5,869 nucleotides of DNA. Source: an uncultured Actinoplanes sp. Lineage in GTDB: Bacteria; Actinomycetota; Actinomycetes; Mycobacteriales; Micromonosporaceae. The notes beneath the pieces were generated by a model. The model made no database searches, was not told the origin of the DNA, and was given only the letters and a program-made list of their open reading frames with translations. Shown piece by piece: positions 1 through 4,654 of the stretch (positions are counted from its first letter, which is position 1; every line of letters begins with the position of its first letter). A program made the translations under genes and the position numbers. The DNA lies in NCBI RefSeq assembly GCF_934643405.1, contig NZ_CAKUCL010000349.1, positions 1 through 5,869 of the forward strand, written 5' to 3'.

Positions 1-126
1 TCGGGCCTGCAACGCACCGCCGTCTCCTACGGAGTCCTCTGGATCCTGCCCGGCGTCGCCGGCGTGGCCGCGTCCGTCTTCATCGGCGCCGCTTTCCTCC
101 GCACGCCCCGGATCGACAGCGAATAA
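1..126 (+). CDS. C-terminal end of an integral membrane protein (5' end outside window)
   Basis: The reading frame is open from the first base and ends at a TAA at 124-126, giving the last 41 residues of a protein. The segment VLWILPGVAGVAASVFIGAAF is long enough to span a membrane. It is followed by a short polar tail ending TPRIDSE, so the protein probably ends just after its last transmembrane helix. This would suit a multi-pass transporter or another polytopic membrane protein, but no family-specific motif is left and I do not assign one. Codons are strongly G/C-ending, as in the other genes. Two weak GC-rich hairpins follow the stop. The next plus-strand gene begins 433 bp downstream, so the two are probably separate transcription units. 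Confidence 0.75.
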   Translation, partial: SGLQRTAVSYGVLWILPGVAGVAASVFIGAAFLRTPRIDSE

Positions 127-131
127 GAGAC

Positions 132-167
132 CCGGGCCAGGGGCGTTTCCCGGACCGGTGGCCGGTC
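132..167 (+). terminator. Weak terminator-like hairpins after the partial membrane gene
   Basis: GACCGG (153-158) and CCGGTC (162-167) form a 6-bp stem with a TGG loop. An overlapping alternative pairs CCGGG (132-136) with CCCGG (149-153). Both begin within 30 bases of the TAA at 124-126. There is no T-run, so this is at best an actinobacterial-type GC hairpin terminator. Short hairpins arise easily by chance in DNA this GC-rich. Confidence 0.25.
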
Positions 168-276
168 ACCGATGAGGACGGCGCCGGGCGGCGAGAACAT
201 CCTGCATGGACGTGGCGGCGTGGCGTGGGACTCGGGGCTTCGGCCAGAGGCGCCCTCGTCTCGACGCCGTAGTGTC

Positions 277-311
277 CACAGTGGCCATTAGTGATATCCG
301 GGGCCACTGTG
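277..311. repeat. Perfect 10-bp inverted repeat with 15-bp spacer
   Basis: CACAGTGGCC (277-286) is the exact reverse complement of GGCCACTGTG (302-311). The 15-base spacer contains the palindrome GATATC (293-298). Pairing does not extend cleanly outward or inward. No T-run follows on either strand and the element is 150 bp past the upstream stop, so a simple terminator is unlikely. It sits next to the AT-rich patch likely to hold the promoter of the DUF4352-like gene, so it could be an operator for a dimeric repressor or a structured 5' element. Function is inferred; the symmetry is directly visible. Confidence 0.6.
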
Positions 312-464
312 CGGCATCCTCGCCCGGACCGAGCGAACATGTCTGTCAAGATCATTCGTTCGTCGTATGTAAATGTCTGATCGAATCGATGTGGCCGACG
401 GTCGGCGCCCGAATCCGGCTCGGCGGACACGGCCGCCGACCAAAACACGGGATGATCTTGACCC

Positions 465-502
465 GGCCGGTCGCTTGAATGGTCCGGCGGCCGGTTGTTT
501 GA
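465..502 (+). repeat. Imperfect 14-bp direct repeat, 24-bp period
   Basis: GGCCGGTCGCTTGA (465-478) and GGCCGGTTGTTTGA (489-502) match at 12 of 14 positions and start 24 bp apart. TTGA also occurs just before the first copy (458-461). The copies lie 58-95 bases before the GTG start of the DUF4352-like gene, a suitable place for an activator or repressor site. Chance recurrence of a GC-rich word is the alternative. Confidence 0.4.
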
Positions 503-544
503 CCGGGGGCCTGCCGCGGACCCAGGTCGACCTGGTCGTTGTTC

Positions 545-549
545 TGGAG
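545..549 (+). promoter_or_regulatory. Ribosome binding site choosing the GTG start at 560
   Basis: TGGAG lies 10 bases before the GTG at 560-562. The in-frame TTG at 539 lies upstream of this site and would add seven residues unlike the usual opening of such proteins. The site therefore favours the GTG. Confidence 0.55.
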
Positions 550-559
550 CTCAACCGAC

Positions 560-1234
560 GTGACGTATCAGCAACCGCCCACGGATGACCCTGCCCAGCA
601 GCCACCCGCCCCGCCGGCCGGATTCCCGCCGCCTGCTCCTGGGTACGGGCCGCCCAGCGCCGGGTACCCGGTTGCGCAACCTCCGGCGAAGCAGAAGAAG
701 AAGTGGCCGTGGATCGTTCTGGGGATCGCCGTGGTCATGATCCTCGGCTGCGTCGGCCTGTTCACCGTTGTTGCCAAGGGCGCGAAGGACGCGGTCGACA
801 CCCTCGACGACAACGCCTCCGGGAAGAACGCCGTCGCCGGGACGATGAACACTGCGGCCCGGGACGGGAAGTTCGAGTTCACCGTCACGAAGCTGGAGTG
901 CGGCAAGACCAGCGTCGGCGACCCCATCCTCGCGGTGAAGGCGCAGGGCCAGTTCTGCATCGTGTCGGTGACGGTGAAGAACATCGGGAAGGAAGCGCAG
1001 ACGTTCGACGGAACCAGCCAGAAGGCGTACGACGCGAAGAACACCCAGTACTCGGACGACAGCGAGGCCGAGGTCGCGATCAACAAGGACGCGCGGACGT
1101 TCCTCGAGCAGATCAACCCGGGTAACTCGGTGAAGGGGCAGCTGGTGTTCGACGTGCCGAAGGGCACGAAGCTCACCTCGATCGAGCTTCACGACTCGTT
1201 CCTGTCCGGCGGTGTGAAGATTCCGCTGAAGTAG
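560..1234 (+). CDS. DUF4352-type membrane-anchored protein with Pro-rich cytoplasmic tail
   Basis: The 224-aa protein opens VTYQQPPTDD (GTG read as Met). Residues 1-43 are a Pro/Gly/Tyr/Gln-rich tail, followed by a basic KQKKK (44-48), one transmembrane helix (about 49-71) and an exported domain of about 130 residues. The tail and basic stop predict N-in, C-out topology. The exported part matches the look of DUF4352 immunoglobulin-like domains of actinobacterial and firmicute surface proteins. It has alternating beta segments such as KFEFTVTKLECG and FCIVSVTVKNIG, and a late stretch GQLVFDVPKG. Cys114 and Cys133 could form the domain's disulfide. Start choice rests on TGGAG at 545-549; a TTG at 539 is the longer alternative. 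The precise role is unknown; DUF4352 domains have no single established function. The gene is probably monocistronic, since it is preceded by a long gene-free region and converges on the minus-strand operon 94 bp downstream. Confidence 0.85.
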   Translation: MTYQQPPTDDPAQQPPAPPAGFPPPAPGYGPPSAGYPVAQPPAKQKKKWPWIVLGIAVVMILGCVGLFTVVAKGAKDAVDTLDDNASGKNAVAGTMNTAARDGKFEFTVTKLECGKTSVGDPILAVKAQGQFCIVSVTVKNIGKEAQTFDGTSQKAYDAKNTQYSDDSEAEVAINKDARTFLEQINPGNSVKGQLVFDVPKGTKLTSIELHDSFLSGGVKIPLK

Positions 1235-1239
1235 ATCTC

Positions 1240-1275
1240 TTCGCGGGTCCCATCGGGCCGTCGCAGCTCCGCGAA
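1240..1275. repeat. 7-bp inverted repeat after the DUF4352-like gene
   Basis: TTCGCGG (1240-1246) pairs exactly with CCGCGAA (1269-1275) across 22 bases, starting five bases after the TAG at 1232-1234. The long loop makes it a weak terminator alone, but with the hairpin at 1281-1303 it fits a shared termination zone between convergent genes. Confidence 0.35.
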
Positions 1276-1280
1276 CCGGG

Positions 1281-1303
1281 GTGGCGGCGGCCCGCGCCGT
1301 CGC
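1281..1303. terminator. GC-rich hairpin between convergent genes, possible bidirectional terminator
   Basis: Bases 1281-1289 pair with 1295-1303 (seven Watson-Crick pairs plus two G-T pairs in plus-strand form) around the 5-base loop GCCCG. The hairpin is inside the 94-bp gap between the plus-strand stop at 1234 and the minus-strand stop at 1329. It could therefore end transcription in either direction. No T-run is present. The perfect palindrome CGCGATCGCG follows at 1310-1319. Confidence 0.4.
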
Positions 1304-1328
1304 AGGCCTCGCGATCGCGTCCGGCAGA

Positions 1329-1958
1329 TCAGACCGGCAGCGCCTCGGCGCGGTCCTTGATGCCGAGCAGCATCCGGCGTTCCATGATGAGGCTGCCGGG
1401 CTCCATGACCACCCGGTAGAACATCCGCGCGGGCCACGCGGCGCCGGGAACGACGATCCGGTTCCGGCTGACCAGCCGCGTGCCGGTAGGCAACGCGGAC
1501 AGGTTGAAGCTCCACACCCAGTTCCCGTCGGTCGAGCGGAACGCCAGCGTCCGATGCGGGTCGCAGATCTCCACCCGCATGGCCGGGCCGTCCGGTCCCA
1601 TCGGCAGCACGTCCCCGACGGCGAGGTGCTGGAACTGCGGCAGGATCTCCCGGGCGCTGTGCATGTTCAAGCCGAGGAGATTCTCGAGCCAGTCGTACGT
1701 GTACGCGCCGCCCCGCCCGCTGCCCATCTGCACAAGCCACGGCCACACCGCGGACGGCGGGGCGTCGATCGAGACGGCCCGGGTGGACGTCAGGTCCGCC
1801 TGCGGCAGCAGTTCGTCGCCGGGCAGTGCCCGGGCGACCTCCGCGTCGGTGGCGCCGTAACTCAGATACCACCGCCGTGCGGGCGGCGACAGCGCCGCCG
1901 CAACCGAGGCGGTCACCAGGGCCACGCCGCCGATCCGTTTCCAGGTCGCGGTTCTCAT
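1329..1958 (-). CDS. Membrane-anchored SRPBCC (START/polyketide-cyclase-like) family protein
   Basis: The 209-aa protein starts at an ATG (1958-1956). The N-terminus RIGGVALVTASVAAALSPP (about 8-26) is an uncleaved membrane anchor or weak signal peptide. Residues 57-205 resemble the SRPBCC hydrophobic-pocket fold: an opening strand TRAVSIDAPPSAVWPWLVQMG, then RGGAYTYDWLENLLG (82-96), a VGD turn (114-116), a mid-domain strand with W147 and W149, and a C-terminal helix ending MERRMLLGIKDRAE. The RGG-Y-YDWLEN and final MERRML-GIK-RAE elements recur in actinobacterial proteins simply called SRPBCC family. The ligand is unknown and no catalytic residues are evident. It is the last gene of the operon, four bases after the stop of the 113-aa gene, so its transcription probably depends on the type VII cassette. 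Its own ribosome binding site is weak (GTGAAG), consistent with translational coupling. Confidence 0.85.
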   Translation of the reverse strand: MRTATWKRIGGVALVTASVAAALSPPARRWYLSYGATDAEVARALPGDELLPQADLTSTRAVSIDAPPSAVWPWLVQMGSGRGGAYTYDWLENLLGLNMHSAREILPQFQHLAVGDVLPMGPDGPAMRVEICDPHRTLAFRSTDGNWVWSFNLSALPTGTRLVSRNRIVVPGAAWPARMFYRVVMEPGSLIMERRMLLGIKDRAEALPV

Positions 1959-1962
1959 GGCT

Positions 1963-2304
1963 TCACGATGGTCCCCGGAGTGCTCGGCCGTCAGGGTCGA
2001 TCGGCCCTACCGGCAGGATCGGCGGCTCACCGATGCGGGTGATATCCGCTCGCTCCTCGTCGCTGAGTCCCGCCTGCCATCGGGTGAAGCGATGCATGGC
2101 ATCAGCGAGCGGTACGGCGTAGGCCGAGCTCCGGGCCACGTCCCGCAGGCTGATCCTGCCGTCGAGGACATCGCGCGCCATCTCGGCCAGGTCCGGACCG
2201 GCAGCCCCCTCGCGCAGCCGCTCCAGAGCACGCCTCACCTGCGCCGCCGTTTTCCGGTTCCCCGCGATGCGTTCCAGTTCACCGTCGAGCTCATGGTCCG
2301 CCAC
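1963..2304 (-). CDS. Conserved-looking 113-aa protein of unknown function in the type VII cassette
   Basis: The GTG start (2304-2302) follows the TGA of the WXG gene with no gap. A good ribosome binding site, GGGAG, lies inside the end of that gene. The protein is soluble, charged and largely helical. Residues 5-33 form a charged helix (ELDGELERIAG, then RRALERLREG). Residues 37-58 contain DLAEMARDVLDGRISLRDVA, and 63-88 an AVPLADAMHRFTRWQAGLSDEER segment. The last 25 residues are Pro/Gly-rich and probably disordered. There is no signal peptide or membrane helix. I do not recognise a named family. The position directly after a probable secreted WXG-type protein suggests a chaperone, adaptor or cytoplasmic immunity partner, but nothing in the sequence proves any of these. 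Codon use matches the neighbours, so the gene looks real and resident. Confidence 0.75.
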   Translation of the reverse strand: MADHELDGELERIAGNRKTAAQVRRALERLREGAAGPDLAEMARDVLDGRISLRDVARSSAYAVPLADAMHRFTRWQAGLSDEERADITRIGEPPILPVGPIDPDGRALRGPS

Positions 2305-3024
2305 TCAGGCTCCCGCAACGGTGTAGGCCACCTCGGACAGTGGCACGGTGCCGAGATCGCCGCCCTGGTAGGCGATGTCCATGCCGCCCCCGAACAGGCC
2401 GGCGATCACACTTCCCGCTGTGTTGATCTTCAGCGAGGCGTCGTTGAAGAGTTCGAGCATCTGGACCACCTGCAGACCGGCGACACCGTAGCCGGCGACG
2501 GCGCCGAACCCGGTCTCCGCCGTCACGGTCCCGGCCGCCGCCGCGATCGCGGCGATCAGGAACTTGTCGGCGATGGCCTGCAGGATGTTGCCCAGCTGGT
2601 TGGACAGCTGCCACGCCCCCAGCGCCGCCTTGTGGTAATTCTCCTGGATCTGCCGCAGGTCGAACTGCTGCCCGCTGACCGACGCCGCGAGCTGGGAGAA
2701 GTACTGGTACGCGGCGTCCGCGGCGTTGCCGTCCCAGTCGGCGTCCAGGTCGATGGCGCCCTGCTGGATCTCGATGCCGAGTTCCTGCAGGCAGTCCGCC
2801 AGGCAGCCGAGGGCCTCGCCGAACTTCCACACCGCGTCCCACTCGCCGGTGACGGCATCGGTGAAGTAGCCGAAGATGTCGATCCCCGTGGCCTTCTCGA
2901 TGCCCGCGTTGACCCAGGCGGACGGGCTGACGTAGTTGAACAGGTCCACCGGGTTCACGAAGCCGTTGCTGATCGTCTCGTCCGGCGTGCCCGGCTCGAT
3001 GAGGTGATCGCTCGGATCGCCCAT
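2305..3024 (-). CDS. WXG-motif type VII secretion protein with hydrophobic C-terminal region
   Basis: The 239-aa protein begins at an ATG (3024-3022), 12 bases after the EspC-like stop. Residues 55-150 are helical and carry a W-D-G turn at 97-99 followed by NAADAAYQYFSQLAASV, the usual layout of the WXG helical hairpin in ESX/type VII substrates. At 239 aa it is more than twice the usual WXG100 length of about 100. The extra C-terminus has a strongly hydrophobic Ala/Gly stretch (about 153-190) with glycine-zipper-like spacing (GFGAVAGYGVAG), then a second Gly-rich patch (GSVIAGLFGGG, 204-214). A YQGGD string (219-223) fits the YxxxD export pattern but may be chance. Cys74 and Cys78 sit in a CxxxC arrangement. 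There is no recognisable enzymatic toxin domain. It is probably secreted together with the EspC-like protein encoded just upstream. A membrane-active role is inference; a structural or carrier role is equally open. Confidence 0.8.
   Translation of the reverse strand: MGDPSDHLIEPGTPDETISNGFVNPVDLFNYVSPSAWVNAGIEKATGIDIFGYFTDAVTGEWDAVWKFGEALGCLADCLQELGIEIQQGAIDLDADWDGNAADAAYQYFSQLAASVSGQQFDLRQIQENYHKAALGAWQLSNQLGNILQAIADKFLIAAIAAAAGTVTAETGFGAVAGYGVAGLQVVQMLELFNDASLKINTAGSVIAGLFGGGMDIAYQGGDLGTVPLSEVAYTVAGA
2310..2314 (-). promoter_or_regulatory. Ribosome binding site GGGAG for the 113-aa gene
   Basis: GGGAG reads on the minus strand five bases before the GTG at 2304, inside the last codons of the WXG gene. 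It decides the GTG start, because no in-frame ATG exists near the beginning of this frame. Confidence 0.6.
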
Positions 3025-3036
3025 GACGCCGGCGCC

Positions 3037-3369
3037 TCAGTCGCGGGGCGCCGACGGGCGCGGCACCGGCGGACAGGCCGCGTCCAACTCCGCCGCCGCG
3101 TGGCGGTCGGTCCGCAGATACGTGTCGGCGGTCGCCCGCAGCGCCTTCTGCGATTCGGTGCCCAGCTCGCCGAGGCGGTCCAGCAATTCCCGGAGGTTCG
3201 CCATCAGACGGCGGTGTCCCGGTGCGGCCTTGCCCATGATCCCGGCCTCGTGCCACCCGAAGCTGCCATGCGCCTCGACGTACCGGGTGGCGTCGCCGGC
3301 GACCCGCTCGACGACGTCGAGCCGGGTGGCGTAGGCGCGCAACGCGGCCGGGTCGACCTGGAAAGTCAT
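3037..3369 (-). CDS. EspC-like type VII secretion target
   Basis: The 110-aa protein starts at the ATG 3369-3367, overlapping the upstream TGA as ATGA. GGGA lies seven bases before this start, whereas the open frame further upstream runs through another coding gene. It opens MTFQVDPAALRAYATRL, typical of the EspC family (Pfam T7SS_ESX_EspC), whose members are about 100 residues with a WXG100-like helical hairpin. A turn around FGWHEAG (37-43) separates helix 1 (about 7-34) from helix 2 (about 52-90). After helix 2 comes Y84-L-R-T-D88, matching the YxxxD/E export signal of type VII substrates. The tail is Pro-rich. It likely forms a complex with the WXG protein encoded 12 bp downstream and supplies the export signal. 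No secretion ATPase (EccC) is in the window. Family placement is confident; the partner assignment is inferred from gene order. Confidence 0.88.
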   Translation of the reverse strand: MTFQVDPAALRAYATRLDVVERVAGDATRYVEAHGSFGWHEAGIMGKAAPGHRRLMANLRELLDRLGELGTESQKALRATADTYLRTDRHAAAELDAACPPVPRPSAPRD

Positions 3370-3680
3370 GAGTTCATCCCGTCGATGATGGCCACCGCGC
3401 CGACCGTCAGGATCGACCCGATCACCGCGTACAGCAGGCTGCGCCGCCACAGCCTCGCGGCGTCGGCGCTTCGCGAGGTGCGGTGCAATTTGACGGCGTC
3501 GAGGAACGACACCACGAACGCCGCCGCCGGAACGAGAGCGATCGGCCAGCCCAGAAGCGGGATCCGGTTCCCCATGATCGTCGACAGCACCAGGCTGAAC
3601 AGCACCAGGACGTAGACGCCACTGAGGAACATGGCGAGCTTGCCCGCCGTACGCTGCATCTCCAGCCTCGGGCTGTCCAC
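3366..3680 (-). CDS. Small three-helix membrane protein, first gene of the type VII cassette
   Basis: The 104-aa protein starts at a GTG (3680-3678), with GAGGGG eight bases upstream. An ATG at 3659 (Met8) is the alternative; its GGAG abuts the codon. Hydrophobic segments at about 15-36, 40-62 and 81-99 predict three transmembrane helices, with a basic loop between TM2 and TM3 (KLHRTSRSADAARLWRR) that should be cytoplasmic. That places the N-terminus outside or periplasm-facing and the C-terminus out, if all three helices span. I do not recognise a family. The stop overlaps the EspC-like start (ATGA), so the two are translationally coupled. Possible roles are membrane receptor, anchor, or protection against the hydrophobic WXG protein. 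The 97 bp upstream contain only a poor promoter candidate (GATACGGT, 3720-3713), so read-through from the TMEM175 gene is possible. Confidence 0.78.
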   Translation of the reverse strand: MDSPRLEMQRTAGKLAMFLSGVYVLVLFSLVLSTIMGNRIPLLGWPIALVPAAAFVVSFLDAVKLHRTSRSADAARLWRRSLLYAVIGSILTVGAVAIIDGMNS

Positions 3681-3688
3681 CCGACCAT

Positions 3689-3694
3689 CCCCTC
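3689..3694 (-). promoter_or_regulatory. Ribosome binding site GAGGGG for the three-helix protein
   Basis: On the minus strand GAGGGG ends eight bases before the GTG at 3680. It is the best ribosome binding site in the operon. It argues for the 104-aa protein over the 155-codon open frame reaching to 3833, which would overlap the end of the TMEM175 gene. Confidence 0.6.
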
Positions 3695-3777
3695 GAAGCC
3701 GCCGTTGTCCGGACCGTATCAAAGGCCGGCGAATTGAGGTGTCTCGATCATCCGCGGTCGCGAGGGGCGCTGTTGTC

Positions 3778-4425
3778 TCACCGAGGCCTCGTCCAGCCGA
3801 GCTCGCCCGAGATCGGGAGCCAGTAGAAGACATTGAAGGCGGCGATCACGGCGACGCCGGCCGCCGGGACGAAGGCGCCGAGCAGGGTGCCGCCGCCGAG
3901 CCAGCCGAGCGCCAGCCGGAAGCGCCGGCCGATCGCCCTGGTGCCGGCCGCGTCGAGGTTGCGCAGGAGCGGCCGCTGCCGACGCCGTACGTAAGCCCAG
4001 ATGATGTTGAAAAGCACGGCCGCCAGCAGGAACACGACGCCGTGCAGGACGACGGCGGTCCGTTCGCCGTGCCCGTCGCGGAAGGCGCCGGCCAGGACCG
4101 ACGCCGCGAACGGGAGGAAGGCGATGTCCATCAGCAGCACCGTGTTGAGGAACAGGACCGCCCGGTCGGCGTGCCGGATGTGGTCGAACATGACGTGATG
4201 GTTGGCCCAGATCTGGCCGATCAGCATGAAGGTGAGGATGTACGCCAGGTAGGACGGCCAGAGCGCGAGAAGGCCGTGAAGCAGGTCGCGGGTGTCCTCC
4301 GGCGGACGGATTTCCAGGACGAGCAGCGTGATGGCGATGGCGATGACCCCGTCGCTGAACGCCACCAGCCGCGCGGGGTCGCGCTCACGCGGTGCCTCGG
4401 TCGTTGGCTCTTCGCCGGTCGCCAT
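3778..4425 (-). CDS. TMEM175-family (DUF1211) putative potassium channel subunit
   Basis: The 215-aa protein carries the family signature in TM1: R19 followed by AFSDGVIAIAITLLVLEI, with F23-S24-D25. Six hydrophobic segments lie at about 21-39, 52-74, 88-112, 123-146, 170-188 and 189-204. The IWANHHVMFDHIR stretch (72-84) after TM2 is also typical. Bacterial TMEM175 proteins have one six-helix domain per subunit and assemble as tetramers that conduct K+ across the cytoplasmic membrane, with TM1 residues lining the pore. The length is usual for the bacterial family. I chose the ATG at 4425 because it begins shortly before the signature and a TANNNT -10 lies exactly six bases upstream. The frame continues to an ATG at 4587, but that 54-residue extension has no family match and overlaps a plus-strand coding signal. 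Neighbours are the LuxR-type gene upstream and the type VII cassette 97 bp downstream. Confidence 0.9.
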   Translation of the reverse strand: MATGEEPTTEAPRERDPARLVAFSDGVIAIAITLLVLEIRPPEDTRDLLHGLLALWPSYLAYILTFMLIGQIWANHHVMFDHIRHADRAVLFLNTVLLMDIAFLPFAASVLAGAFRDGHGERTAVVLHGVVFLLAAVLFNIIWAYVRRRQRPLLRNLDAAGTRAIGRRFRLALGWLGGGTLLGAFVPAAGVAVIAAFNVFYWLPISGELGWTRPR

Positions 4426-4431
4426 CCGTGG

Positions 4432-4437
4432 ATCGTA
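4432..4437 (-). promoter_or_regulatory. Candidate -10 element of a leaderless TMEM175 transcript
   Basis: TACGAT on the minus strand fits the actinobacterial -10 pattern TANNNT and is separated from the ATG at 4425 by six bases. Transcription would then begin at the A of the start codon. No Shine-Dalgarno sequence is visible, as expected for a leaderless mRNA. No good -35 hexamer was found. Confidence 0.45.
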
Positions 4438-4474
4438 AAACCGGCCCGCGACGTCCGCACCGACCGAGATCGGC

Positions 4475-4626
4475 ATGCGAAGCTGGAAGGTCATCGCCAT
4501 CGGGCTGGGCGTCGCAGCGGTGGGATCGATCTTCGAGAGCTGGTCCGCCGCTCCGCCGGCAACGTGGTCGTCGAGCTGCGTCGCCACCTCGAAGTCCAGA
4601 AGCAGATCTTCAGGAACGCCGCCTGA
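4475..4626 (+). pseudogene. Small single-pass membrane protein gene with an apparent one-base frameshift
   Basis: A frame opening MRSWKVIAIGLGVAAVGSIFE (4475-4537) has a membrane-helix-like start, then loses its character in an Ser/Pro-rich stretch. In the frame one base back, 4537-4623 encodes ELVRRSAGN, then VELRRHLEVQKQIFRNAA, ending at TGA (4624-4626). By hand count this second part has G/C at 22/29 first, 10/29 second and 27/29 third codon positions, a clear plus-strand coding pattern. Restoring one G between 4537 and 4538 (GAG AG to GAG GAG) joins the halves into a 50-residue protein: one N-terminal transmembrane helix and a basic amphipathic C-terminal helix. A hairpin follows the stop immediately. 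The break may be a real mutation, programmed slippage or a sequencing error. I do not recognise the family. The ribosome binding site is weak (GAG six bases before the ATG). It overlaps any upstream extension of the antisense TMEM175 gene. Confidence 0.45.
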
Positions 4627-4643
4627 CGCCGGCCGCGCCGGTG
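4627..4643. terminator. GC-rich hairpin between convergent stops
   Basis: Bases 4627-4633 pair with 4637-4643 (six Watson-Crick pairs and one G-T) around a CGC loop. It starts directly after the plus-strand TGA at 4624-4626 and lies 11 bases beyond the stop of the minus-strand LuxR gene. It could terminate both. There is no T-run. Confidence 0.4.
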
Positions 4644-4654
4644 GCAGCAGCGCA

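Larger units (their letters stand above)
127..559. other. 433-bp intergenic region without a convincing gene
   Basis: Open frames exist on both strands here, but their translations are Arg/Pro-rich, lack recognisable motifs and overlap each other, so I treat the region as non-coding. It contains GC hairpins after the upstream stop, a perfect 10-bp inverted repeat (277-311), an unusually AT-rich patch (about 333-395) and a 24-bp-spaced direct repeat (465-502). The AT-rich patch is the best place for a promoter of the downstream DUF4352-like gene. A weak pair TGTCAA (344-349) and TATGTA (366-371) with a 16-bp spacer can be drawn there, but neither hexamer is close to consensus. No tRNA or riboswitch fold was recognised. 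Confidence 0.6.

Noticed and set aside
291..300. GTGATATCCG occurring at 291-300 and again at 2039-2048
   Set aside because: A single 10-base match between an intergenic region and the inside of a coding gene, with no shared flanks. Treated as coincidence.
80..448. Minus-strand 122-codon open frame in the intergenic region
   Set aside because: It overlaps the real C-terminus at 1-126, has no ribosome binding site or motif, and has patchy composition.
1189..1328. Minus-strand stretch reading RFAELRRPDGTREEIYF across the convergent gap
   Set aside because: It looks protein-like for about 17 residues, but it lies in a frame antisense to the end of the DUF4352-like gene and shadowing the SRPBCC gene, with no independent start. 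Probably chance.
1957..3615. Long plus-strand open frame of 552 codons
   Set aside because: It is antisense to the EspC/WXG/113-aa operon, is rich in Arg, Gly, Val and His, and has no domain. It is the mirror effect of high GC at third codon positions.
3713..3745. Possible promoter for the type VII cassette (GAGACA and TTGATA/GATACGGT on the minus strand)
   Set aside because: The -35 matches at four of six positions but the -10 matches very poorly at acceptable spacing, so it was not listed as a feature.
4426..4587. 54-residue N-terminal extension of the TMEM175 protein
   Set aside because: The family signature normally lies near the N-terminus, the extension has no hydrophobic or conserved feature, and part of it is antisense to a stronger plus-strand coding pattern.
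3631..4626. Plus-strand 331-codon open frame
   Set aside because: Most of it is antisense to the TMEM175 gene and reads as charged low-complexity sequence. Only its last 29 codons (4537-4623) look coding, and these are used in the frameshifted small-gene entry.
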